From assembly GCA_030627585.1 (NCBI GenBank), contig DAOURU010000089.1, positions 1 through 5,566 on the forward strand: a stretch of 5,566 nt of DNA, given 5' to 3'. The stretch's first letter is position 1; the number at the start of each line of letters is the position of its first letter. Positions 1 to 4,689 of the stretch are shown piece after piece. The notes beneath the pieces are model-generated. The model had not been told where the DNA came from, made no database searches, and saw only the letters and a list, made by a program, of their open reading frames with translations. The DNA comes from Bacillota bacterium (GTDB taxonomy: Bacteria; Bacillota; DSM-12270; Thermacetogeniales; Thermacetogeniaceae). The position numbers were made by a program, and so were the translations under genes.

Positions 1-294
1 ATGGCGGCTCAGGCGGAGGCCGAACGGGAACGGCGCGCCAAAATCATCCACGCCGACGGCGAATTCCAGGCCGCAGAAAGGTTATCCGAAGCCGCCCGGA
101 TCATCTCCAAGCATCCCGCCACAATTCAGCTTCGCTACCTGCAAACCCTGCGGGAGATTGCGACAGATCAGTCAAGCACCATTATCTTCCCTTTGCCGCT
201 TGATCTGATCACCCCATTCCTGGAAATAATGAAGGGGCATGGCGGGCCGGCTCCAGAGGCAAAAGCACAAGAGCAAGAGACCGGGCAGAATTAA
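1..294 (+). CDS. Slipin (stomatin/band-7 family), C-terminal part only
   Basis: This is the C-terminal 97 residues of a slipin, a prokaryotic stomatin homologue of the SPFH/band-7 family. Such proteins are anchored in the cytoplasmic membrane and oligomerise into microdomain scaffolds. The match rests on the charged, Ala/Glu/Arg-rich helix at the start ([20 protein letters not shown]), then [20 protein letters not shown] and QTLREIA, and the terminal [10 protein letters not shown] signature. The last ~20 residues are a variable polar tail. The SPFH domain and N-terminal membrane anchor (roughly 150-170 residues in the family) must lie upstream of base 1, so the ATG at base 1 is probably an internal methionine. 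Slipin genes usually follow an nfeD gene encoding an SppA-related serine protease; that partner would be outside the window. The stop codon is at 292-294. Confidence 0.9.
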   Translation: MAAQAEAERERRAKIIHADGEFQAAERLSEAARIISKHPATIQLRYLQTLREIATDQSSTIIFPLPLDLITPFLEIMKGHGGPAPEAKAQEQETGQN

Positions 295-308
295 CACAAG
301 AAAAAAGT

Positions 309-350
309 GCAAGCATTGCGAGCGGGCATTCAGCCCGCTCAAATTCTTGC
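309..350 (+). other. 42-nt imperfect hairpin after the slipin gene
   Basis: The core is a perfect 8-bp stem, GAGCGGGC (320-327) with GCCCGCTC (333-340), closed by the 5-nt loop ATTCA. It is extended by ATT/AAT (315-317 with 342-344) and an outer 5-bp stem, GCAAG (309-313) with CTTGC (346-350), with a mismatch and a small bulge between. It starts 14 nt after the slipin stop codon, where a terminator is expected. However, no run of T follows on the + strand. On the minus strand a run of six T (complement of 301-306) follows, but only after the outer arm. It may be an atypical terminator, an mRNA-end stabiliser or a protein-binding site. Confidence 0.55.
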
Positions 351-511
351 CTATCGACTGCACCCTCGCCCCCGCATCCACCGAGAAGCTCTCCTTCAAT
401 CTCCATATGACCAGGCCTCCCAGTGAAGCAACATATAGAGATGCCGCCGGCCTGCCGCCTGCTCCGGATTACGGATCATTTCACCCGTTCTATTTTTGGG
501 AGATCGGAGGA

Positions 512-532
512 TGTTTAAAAGTTAGTAAAAGA
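512..532 (+). repeat. Copy 1 of a 21-nt AT-rich repeat (TGTTTAAAAGT-nn-GTAAA)
   Basis: This segment reads TGTTTAAAAGT, then TA, then GTAAA, then AGA. It matches 18 of 21 bases with 1283-1303 in front of sppA. It lies 84 nt upstream of the GTG start of the YkoP-like gene and is preceded by a ribosome-binding-like GGAGG at 506-510, whereas copy 2 runs into the SD of sppA. Its function is unknown. It could be a regulatory site common to the two genes or a chance similarity between AT-rich leaders. Confidence 0.35.
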
Positions 533-593
533 TAAACTCCCCGGCAGGGATTGGTGAACCGGATCCCGAATACCGGATCAGGAAAAACTGTTA

Positions 594-615
594 GAATTCC
601 AAGAAGGTGGAATTC
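594..615 (+). promoter_or_regulatory. Hairpin enclosing the ribosome binding site of the YkoP-like gene
   Basis: A perfect 7-bp inverted repeat, GAATTCC (594-600) with GGAATTC (609-615), has an 8-nt loop (601-608). The Shine-Dalgarno-like AAGGTGG (604-610) lies partly in the loop and partly in the right arm, ending 6 nt before GTG 617. Folded, the structure would hide the last GG of the SD and sit directly against the start codon, so it could modulate translation. The stem is only moderately stable, and function is inferred from geometry alone. Confidence 0.35.
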
Positions 616-616
616 C

Positions 617-1198
617 GTGAACCAGGGAAGCCGGCGGGACATACTCCGCTCCGTTTGGGAAATTTGGGAAAGATTCTGCGACCGCCTCTTTCACGTCCAG
701 CAAATCGAACCGGACGGCCTGCTGCGGCTGAACCTGCGCCCGTACCGGGGCCCTGCTGTAGAGCTTCGGGACGGGACCGTAATCTCCCCGGGAGAACTGG
801 TAGGCGAGCTTCACCTCGCAAACAGGGAACTTTATAAAATCCAGCGGAAATGCAGCAATCAGGTAAAGGCGACAATGCGCGTGAAAAAAGAAATGAAGCG
901 AAGCCTGACGCAACTGGCGGGCCACGTCGTCCAAACAGAAGCAGCCGGCGAAGTCAAGGCCTTTTATGGAATTACTCTTTTCCACCAGGGGGCGCGCCAT
1001 TTAGGCTTCGAAGTCAGGGAGCTTCAGCCTGCTTTCTGGCGCTCCTGCTTTGGCCTGGGGCAATCCCTGCTCCTTGCCGGCTACCACCCGGCAGGCCTCA
1101 AACGCCTCAAACTTGGGCACCGCTCGCCGGCGCCGAAAGTAATTTGGATTTCGCGGGCGGCTCTCCTCCGAAACTTCTCGCCATCAGGGGGTTCTTGA
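617..1198 (+). CDS. YkoP-like protein of unknown function
   Basis: This encodes a 193-residue soluble protein resembling the YkoP family named after Bacillus subtilis YkoP; related domains also occur attached to polysaccharide deacetylases. I recognise the N-terminal IWERFCDR segment (residues 16-23), the block YRGPAVELRDGT followed by PGELVGELHLANREL (about 43-72), then the GITLFHQGARHLGFEV segment (118-133) and the C-terminal YHPAGLKRL plus PKVIWISR (156-180). No signal peptide or membrane span is evident. I chose GTG 617 over the in-frame TTG 551 because AAGGTGG lies 6 nt upstream and the added 22 residues look unlike the family. No function is established; a link to the cell envelope is inferred only from context. 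It is separated from sppA by 116 nt and may be its own unit. Confidence 0.7.
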   Translation: MNQGSRRDILRSVWEIWERFCDRLFHVQQIEPDGLLRLNLRPYRGPAVELRDGTVISPGELVGELHLANRELYKIQRKCSNQVKATMRVKKEMKRSLTQLAGHVVQTEAAGEVKAFYGITLFHQGARHLGFEVRELQPAFWRSCFGLGQSLLLAGYHPAGLKRLKLGHRSPAPKVIWISRAALLRNFSPSGGS

Positions 1199-1232
1199 GC
1201 AAAAGGGAAAGCAACCCGCCTGTGGAAATAAT

Positions 1233-1242
1233 TACTTAAGTA
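1233..1242. promoter_or_regulatory. Perfect 10-bp palindrome TACTTAAGTA upstream of sppA
   Basis: TACTTAAGTA is its own reverse complement. It sits 73 nt before the sppA start and directly precedes a weak -35-like TTGGTT (1243-1248), whose only possible -10, TATTTC (1266-1271, 17-bp spacing), is poor. The position would suit a dimeric repressor or activator, but AT-rich 10-bp palindromes arise by chance, so this is a weak candidate operator. Confidence 0.25.
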
Positions 1243-1282
1243 TTGGTTCCTGCTGCTTGTAATAATATTTCTAAAAGGGAAT

Positions 1283-1303
1283 TGTTTAAAAGTCTGTAAA
1301 GGA
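1283..1303 (+). repeat. Copy 2 of the 21-nt AT-rich repeat, running into the sppA ribosome binding site
   Basis: This segment reads TGTTTAAAAGT, then CT, then GTAAA, then GGA, matching 18 of 21 bases of 512-532. Its 3' end overlaps the Shine-Dalgarno AAAGGAGGAG (1298-1307), which stands 7-9 nt before the TTG start of sppA. The overlap may account for part of the similarity, but the first 11 bases are identical and lie outside the SD. Confidence 0.35.
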
Positions 1304-1314
1304 GGAGTCAAGGG

Positions 1315-2259
1315 TTGAATTATAAAAAAACTGGACTAATTCTGGTGAGTTTGAGCATCATCATCACCCTGGCGGCGGTGATCGTTTCCTTAAGCCGGCA
1401 GCCGGGAAAAGCAGTGCCGCTCTTCCCGGGCTCCAACCGGAATGTTACGGTGATTTACTTAACAGGGCCGATTGCCTTCAGCCAGCAGCCTTCCCTTTTC
1501 GGCGCCGGTACAACCACAGAGCAGGCCCTGCGGGATTTGGAGCGGGCGGAAAAGGACCCCTCCTTGCGCGCCGTGGTCATCCGGATCAACAGCCCGGGCG
1601 GCAGCGCCGCCGCCTCGCAGGAATTATATGCCCAGGTGGAGCGGTTGAAAAAGGCAGGGAAAAAGGTTGTCGCTTCTTTTGGAGATGTTGCCGCATCCGG
1701 CGGGTATTATACAGGGGTTGCGGCTCATAAAATTGTAGCCGATCCCGCTACAATAACCGGGAGCATTGGAGTGATTTCTACAGTTCCAAATTTGCAAGAG
1801 CTTTACAGCAAAATCGGATACCGGGAACGAATCTTCAAAAGCGGCGCCCACAAAGACATGCTTTCCCCATCACGCCCGCTCACACCCGAAGAAGAAAGAA
1901 TCATGCAGGAGATTATCAATGACACCTACGAGCAGTTCGTGCAGGCGGTCGCCCGGGGCCGGAAACTTCCTCTCGACCGGGTGCGAAGCCTTGCAGACGG
2001 GCGGATTTACACCGGCGCCCAGGCGCAGGAACTGAATCTCGTAGATGAACTGGGAGGACTGCGGGACGCGGTCAAGCTGGCTGCCAAACTGGCAGGAATC
2101 AAAGGAGAGCCGCGGGTCATAGAGTACCGCGCTCGGGGTCTTTTCGATTTTCTGAAGCCCTTCAGCGCCTGGCACGGCTTCTTCAGGTGGCCCGGAGATC
2201 CAGCGAATCAACTTTTCCCGTGGCCGCTCCCGACCGTTTTTACCACAATAAAATATTGA
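1315..2259 (+). CDS. sppA: Signal peptide peptidase SppA, short (single-domain) type
   Basis: SppA is a membrane-bound serine peptidase of family S49 that degrades residual signal peptides and, in Bacillus, contributes to envelope stress resistance. This 314-residue protein has one N-terminal membrane anchor (residues 7-27), the strand VIYLTGPI (47-53), the RINSPGGS turn (90-97) that shapes the oxyanion region, GDVAASGGYY (123-132) with the likely nucleophile Ser128, and KSGAHKD (175-181) with the likely general base Lys180. The Ser-Lys separation of 52 residues equals that of B. subtilis SppA (Ser147/Lys199). It is the one-domain form, not the ~600-residue double-domain E. coli type. The C-terminal ~40 residues are Trp/Pro/Phe-rich and not recognisable. 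The start is TTG 1315, 9 nt after GGAGG (1301-1305). It is probably cotranscribed with the Yip1 gene 15 nt downstream. Confidence 0.95.
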   Translation: MNYKKTGLILVSLSIIITLAAVIVSLSRQPGKAVPLFPGSNRNVTVIYLTGPIAFSQQPSLFGAGTTTEQALRDLERAEKDPSLRAVVIRINSPGGSAAASQELYAQVERLKKAGKKVVASFGDVAASGGYYTGVAAHKIVADPATITGSIGVISTVPNLQELYSKIGYRERIFKSGAHKDMLSPSRPLTPEEERIMQEIINDTYEQFVQAVARGRKLPLDRVRSLADGRIYTGAQAQELNLVDELGGLRDAVKLAAKLAGIKGEPRVIEYRARGLFDFLKPFSAWHGFFRWPGDPANQLFPWPLPTVFTTIKY

Positions 2260-2274
2260 GGGGGTTCAATCTGA

Positions 2275-2910
2275 ATGTGGGAATACATTACAGGGGCGCT
2301 GGCCGCCCCGGTTCGGACATTTCGCGAAACAGGCCAAAGGGAATTGTGGAGGCAGGGCCTCCTGCTGGTGGGAGGTTTAGCCCTGCTCAGGGGTCTGGTC
2401 AGCGCCGCTGCCGCCCAAGAAGCTGCACCTCTTCCCCCGGGTCTGGAAATGGCGCCGGTTTTGCCGGGCCACCTGGAAGGAGTCTTCAATCTCCTTCACT
2501 CCCCGCGCTTTTTGCTCGCCAGTTCGCTGCTGGGCGGCATTCTCCTCTGGTTCTTAGGGGGAGTTGCCTTCTTCGCGCTCGGGAAAATATTTAAAGGAAG
2601 GGGAAGTTTGGGCGGGCTCCTGGGCGCCCTCGGTTTCGCAGAGGCACCTCAATTTATTGAAATTCCCCTTGCGGCAGTCCTGTCGCTGCTGGGGCTGCCC
2701 GGAGGCATCCTGAGCGGTCTGGCACGCTTCGGCTTCAGGATCTGGATCCTGGTGCTGGATGTTCTCGCCGTGCGGGAAAGCCTCGCGCTGGGAACAGGCG
2801 CGGCCGTGGCCGCAGTGCTCATTCCCATCGCTTTAATCCTTTTATTCTTCCTCCTGATCGGAATCATCTTAACATTGAGCGCAATGTTTGCCGCAGCCCC
2901 TTCGCTTTAA
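2275..2910 (+). CDS. Yip1-family integral membrane protein
   Basis: This is a 211-residue polytopic membrane protein that I assign to the Yip1 family. Bacterial members have no established biochemical role. Evidence is the amphipathic N-terminus typical of the family (MWEYITGALAAPVRTFRE, residues 1-18), followed by about five hydrophobic segments (roughly 27-47, 78-102, 114-140, 142-165 and 175-206). The conserved-looking cytosolic segment GKIFKGRGSLGGLLGALGFA (103-122) and the AVRESLALGTG loop (165-175) also fit. ATG 2275 is supported by GAGGGGG (2258-2264), which overlaps the sppA stop codon, so the two genes are probably translated from one mRNA. The pairing with sppA suggests a membrane-homeostasis role, but this is inference from position. 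A generic hydrophobic protein of another family is the main alternative. Confidence 0.8.
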   Translation: MWEYITGALAAPVRTFRETGQRELWRQGLLLVGGLALLRGLVSAAAAQEAAPLPPGLEMAPVLPGHLEGVFNLLHSPRFLLASSLLGGILLWFLGGVAFFALGKIFKGRGSLGGLLGALGFAEAPQFIEIPLAAVLSLLGLPGGILSGLARFGFRIWILVLDVLAVRESLALGTGAAVAAVLIPIALILLFFLLIGIILTLSAMFAAAPSL

Positions 2911-2935
2911 TTAAATTTTCCTGGTCCGGCCCATG

Positions 2936-2964
2936 TTGACAGGGCATCAAAACAGGTTTAAAAT
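2936..2964 (+). promoter_or_regulatory. Sigma-A-type promoter for htpX-pspAB
   Basis: A perfect -35 TTGACA (2936-2941) and a -10 TAAAAT (2959-2964, five of six consensus bases) are separated by the ideal 17 bp. Transcription would start near 2971 and leave a leader of about 140 nt before the htpX start codon. This is the best vegetative-type promoter in the window and points to a basal housekeeping input. It does not resemble the sigma-54 promoter that drives the enterobacterial psp operon. Confidence 0.75.
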
Positions 2965-2983
2965 TAAAAAAACAGCCCCGCAG

Positions 2984-3009
2984 GCTTGGAGCAATTACCT
3001 TCTCCAAGC
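2984..3009 (+). promoter_or_regulatory. Leader hairpin with competing alternative fold
   Basis: GCTTGGAG (2984-2991) pairs perfectly with CTCCAAGC (3002-3009) across a 10-nt loop, just downstream of the predicted start of transcription. The right arm overlaps a second possible stem, CCTTC (2998-3002) with GAAGG (3010-3014), which is followed after 3 nt by CTTTTATTTT. The two stems exclude each other, which resembles an antiterminator/terminator pair, though the second stem has only 5 bp and would be weak. Confidence 0.4.
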
Positions 3010-3030
3010 GAAGGGACTTTTATTTTAGCA

Positions 3031-3036
3031 TATAAT
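3031..3036 (+). promoter_or_regulatory. Consensus -10 element TATAAT in the htpX leader, without clear -35
   Basis: A perfect TATAAT lies 76 nt before the htpX start codon. No TTGACA-like sequence stands 16-18 bp upstream (that region is the right arm of the leader hairpin), and there is no TG extension. It may be a secondary, activator-dependent promoter, or chance in an AT-rich leader. Confidence 0.3.
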
Positions 3037-3058
3037 ACACAAGGCTGGTGAAAGCTGG

Positions 3059-3084
3059 TCGAAACGAAGGTTTCGAATCTTTTT
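3059..3084 (+). terminator. Terminator-like hairpin in the htpX leader (possible attenuator)
   Basis: A perfect 7-bp stem, TCGAAAC (3059-3065) with GTTTCGA (3070-3076), is closed by the tetraloop GAAG and followed 2 nt later by CTTTTT (3079-3084). The form is that of a small intrinsic terminator, yet it sits between the htpX promoter and the htpX start codon, 13 nt before the Shine-Dalgarno. The stem is AU-rich at its base and probably leaky, so partial termination or a regulated attenuator is more likely than a full stop. Confidence 0.35.
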
Positions 3085-3112
3085 AAGTTAAGGAACTAAG
3101 GGAGGCTTGATG

Positions 3113-4000
3113 ATGAGGCGGTTTCCGGTAGATTACGGCCTGACGGCCAGGATGTTCTTGACGATGTTTCTGCTGGCTGCCCTCTACCTGTTTTTTGGAG
3201 TAGTACTCTGGAGGGCGGGTATTGGTTTTACAACTCTGATTTTTATCGTCGGAATTATGCTCGTCGCTCAATATTTCTTCTCAGACCGTTTAGTGCTCCT
3301 CTCTACGGGAGCGCGTGAGGTGAGCCCGAAAGAGGCCCCCGAGCTTCATACCCTCGTAGAACGCCTGGCGACTTTAGCCGATATCCCCAAACCCAGGGTG
3401 GCGATCGTCCCCACTTCAATTCCCAACGCCTTTGCAACCGGAAGAGGCCCTGCCCACGCGGTGGTCGCAGTCACAACAGGGCTTATGCAGCGCCTGGAGA
3501 AGCCGGAAATCGAAGCCGTCCTCGCCCACGAACTGAGCCACATAAAAAACAGGGATGTCGCGGTGATGACCATCGCCAGCTTTTTCGCAACCGTAGCTTC
3601 TTTCATTGTTCAACACTTCTTCTTTTGGGGATTCGGCGGTTTTGGCCGCGACCGGGACGACCGGGGCGGCGCGGCGCTGGTTTACCTTGTTTCGCTGCTC
3701 GTCTGGTTGATCAGCTTCTTTCTCATCAGAGCGCTTTCCCGCTACCGGGAGTTCGCGGCAGACCGGGGCGCGGCTTTTATTACAGGGACACCGGGCCTGC
3801 TCAGCAGCGCCCTGATCAAAATCAGCAACGCGATAGAGCGCATTCCTACCCGCGACCTGCGGCAGACAGAGGCCGCGAATGCGTTTTTCATCATTCCCGC
3901 CCTGCGGAGAGAAGCCCTCACGGAGCTTTTTGCTACTCACCCTTCTCTGGAGCGGCGCCTTGCTTACCTGCGGGAGCTGGAACGGCAGATGAGGGGTTAA
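3113..4000 (+). CDS. htpX: Membrane zinc metalloprotease HtpX
   Basis: HtpX is an M48-family endopeptidase of the cytoplasmic membrane that degrades damaged or misfolded membrane proteins. The 295-residue product has two N-terminal spans (about 12-33 and 38-56), the conserved segment PNAFATGRG (104-112), the zinc site HELSH (139-143, with Glu140 catalytic), and the third zinc ligand Glu213 in SRYREFAAD (209-217). Two further hydrophobic segments (about 150-172 and 187-208) are separated by a Gly/Asp/Arg-rich loop, and FATHPSLERR (273-282) is the usual C-terminal motif. Length is normal for the family. I chose ATG 3113 because AAGGGAGG (3098-3105) is 7 nt upstream; in-frame ATG 3110 and TTG 3107 stand too close to it. 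The gene heads a two-gene unit with pspAB and follows the leader with the strong promoter. Confidence 0.95.
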   Translation: MRRFPVDYGLTARMFLTMFLLAALYLFFGVVLWRAGIGFTTLIFIVGIMLVAQYFFSDRLVLLSTGAREVSPKEAPELHTLVERLATLADIPKPRVAIVPTSIPNAFATGRGPAHAVVAVTTGLMQRLEKPEIEAVLAHELSHIKNRDVAVMTIASFFATVASFIVQHFFFWGFGGFGRDRDDRGGAALVYLVSLLVWLISFFLIRALSRYREFAADRGAAFITGTPGLLSSALIKISNAIERIPTRDLRQTEAANAFFIIPALRREALTELFATHPSLERRLAYLRELERQMRG

Positions 4001-4600
4001 ATGGGGTTCTTTGATATTCTCTTCGGACGTTCCAGGCCGCGGCGCGCCCGCCTTGATCCGCTCTTTGCCCTGACCACCGCGGCTTTAACTTTCAAAACAG
4101 AGCTCGGCTGGGTTACGCGGGGCCGCGCCGGGCTGGTGCTCCGGCCTGTCAGAAGCCGGGACTACCGCACAACCGAGAAAGAACTGCGGGATCTTCTGGA
4201 GCTTGCGATCCAGGAAACAAAAACCGGACTGAAAATCCAGACGGACGAATACCGCTACAGGTGGATCGTTTTTGAAGACCCGGACTGGGATGACCTCGTT
4301 TCCCTGATTCACCTGGCAGGCCAGACGCTGGCCGAAAAGGGATACGGCACCCAACTGCTCGCCGCAGTTTTCCCCTTCAAGCAGGAAGATGACCCGGAAG
4401 GGAAAGAAGAAACGCTTTATTTAATCTTTAACTACAAAAGAGGGGTGTTTTACCCCTTCCTCCCCCGGGGAGGCGCGGCAGCCCCGGCAAAAGAGCGGGA
4501 CACCGCTGAGGAAACGCGCATTCAGGCATTTTTAGAAAGGGAGCTTCCCTGGGAAAAAGACTTGAGCTACTGGTATCCCCTCTGGGGCTGCCCGGTCTAA
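4001..4600 (+). CDS. pspAB: PspA-associated protein PspAB
   Basis: This 199-residue soluble protein matches PspAB, a family named for co-occurrence with PspA and HtpX, mainly described in actinobacteria and archaea; its biochemical function is not known. Recognised features are the N-terminal MGFFDILFGRSRP (1-13), LDPLFALTTAALT (18-30), the central YRWIVFEDPDWDDLVSLIH (86-104), YLIFNYKRGVFYPF (140-153) and the Trp-rich end LPWEKDLSYWYPLWGCP (182-198). A low-complexity Ala/Gly/Pro linker (about 156-164) precedes the last domain. There is no signal peptide or membrane span. ATG 4001 directly follows the htpX stop (3998-4000), with GAGGGG (3991-3996) inside htpX as the SD, so translation is probably coupled and the two proteins made in fixed ratio. 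A link to HtpX function or delivery to PspA is inference. Confidence 0.88.
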   Translation: MGFFDILFGRSRPRRARLDPLFALTTAALTFKTELGWVTRGRAGLVLRPVRSRDYRTTEKELRDLLELAIQETKTGLKIQTDEYRYRWIVFEDPDWDDLVSLIHLAGQTLAEKGYGTQLLAAVFPFKQEDDPEGKEETLYLIFNYKRGVFYPFLPRGGAAAPAKERDTAEETRIQAFLERELPWEKDLSYWYPLWGCPV

Positions 4601-4623
4601 CGAAAGAGTTTCCCTTTTTCCAA

Positions 4624-4673
4624 TCGTATTTAAAACAGTGATGTTAGGGTTATACTTCATTTAAGGAATACGA
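4624..4673 (+). promoter_or_regulatory. Imperfect inverted repeat abutting the pspA ribosome binding site
   Basis: TCGTATT (4624-4630) pairs exactly with AATACGA (4667-4673), and the adjoining TAAA (4631-4634) pairs with TTTA (4660-4663), leaving a 3-nt bulge (4664-4666). The right arm overlaps the first bases of the SD GAGGAGG (4672-4678). In mRNA reading through from pspAB the stem could restrict ribosome access. Transcripts starting at the weak promoter proposed inside it would lack the left arm. As DNA it could be an operator with arms 36 bp apart. Confidence 0.35.
4629..4656 (+). promoter_or_regulatory. Weak candidate promoter for pspA-pspAA
   Basis: TTTAAA (4629-4634, four of six -35 consensus bases) and TATACT (4651-4656, five of six -10 bases) are spaced by 16 bp, predicting a start near 4663. 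There is no sigma-54 -24/-12 motif in the 89-nt gap between pspAB and pspA, so PspF-type control as in enterobacteria is unlikely here. Strength is uncertain because the region is AT-rich. Confidence 0.4.
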
Positions 4674-4689
4674 GGAGGTTAGCCGAAAA

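Larger units (their letters stand above)
295..616. other. Gene-poor interval between the slipin and the YkoP-like gene
   Basis: I see no convincing gene in these 322 bases. A + strand reading frame at 239-535 overlaps the slipin end and resembles no family I know; its Cys/Lys-rich piece around KKCKHC does not form a complete zinc-binding motif. What the interval does hold is an imperfect 42-nt hairpin (309-350), one copy of a repeat shared with the sppA leader (512-532), two CCGGATC direct repeats (559-565 and 573-579), and a hairpin at the ribosome binding site of the next gene (594-615). No good sigma-A promoter was found. A TATTTT at 491-496 has no convincing -35 partner. Confidence 0.6.
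2898..3015 (+). repeat. Long-range 10-bp inverted repeat bracketing the htpX promoter
   Basis: CCCTTCGCTT (2898-2907, the last codons of the Yip1 gene) is the exact reverse complement of AAGCGAAGGG (3006-3015). The arms flank the predicted htpX promoter and a local hairpin. The right arm is followed by ACTTTTATTTT (3016-3026), which is U-rich in RNA. Only transcripts reading through from sppA-yip1 contain both arms. It could form a loose terminator for them, or be chance. Confidence 0.3.

Noticed and set aside
239..535. 98-residue + strand reading frame overlapping the slipin end, with a Cys/Lys-rich stretch
   Set aside because: It overlaps a real gene in another frame, resembles no known family, has an incomplete zinc-like motif and covers the hairpin at 309-350.
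551..616. Upstream TTG 551 start for the YkoP-like protein
   Set aside because: It has only a poor SD, adds 22 residues unlike the family, and would place the AAGGTGG of the GTG 617 start inside the coding region.
578..1000. 140-residue minus-strand reading frame opposite the YkoP-like gene
   Set aside because: It lies antisense to a gene with recognisable conserved blocks and shows no domain of its own; it reflects codon bias of the + strand.
850..1239. 129-residue + strand frame within and past the YkoP-like gene
   Set aside because: Pro/Arg/Ser-rich translation typical of an out-of-frame reading of GC-rich coding DNA.
1243..1271. Possible sppA promoter TTGGTT-N17-TATTTC
   Set aside because: Each element matches only three of six consensus bases; not distinguishable from AT-rich background.
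4552..4621. Inverted repeat GGAAAAAG (4552-4559) with CTTTTTCC (4614-4621) around the pspAB stop, considered as a terminator
   Set aside because: The loop is over 50 nt, the stem is low in GC and made of A/T runs, and there is no U-tract after the right arm.
4601..4689. Sigma-54 (PspF-type) promoter before pspA
   Set aside because: No GG-N10-GC type -24/-12 element could be found in this gap.
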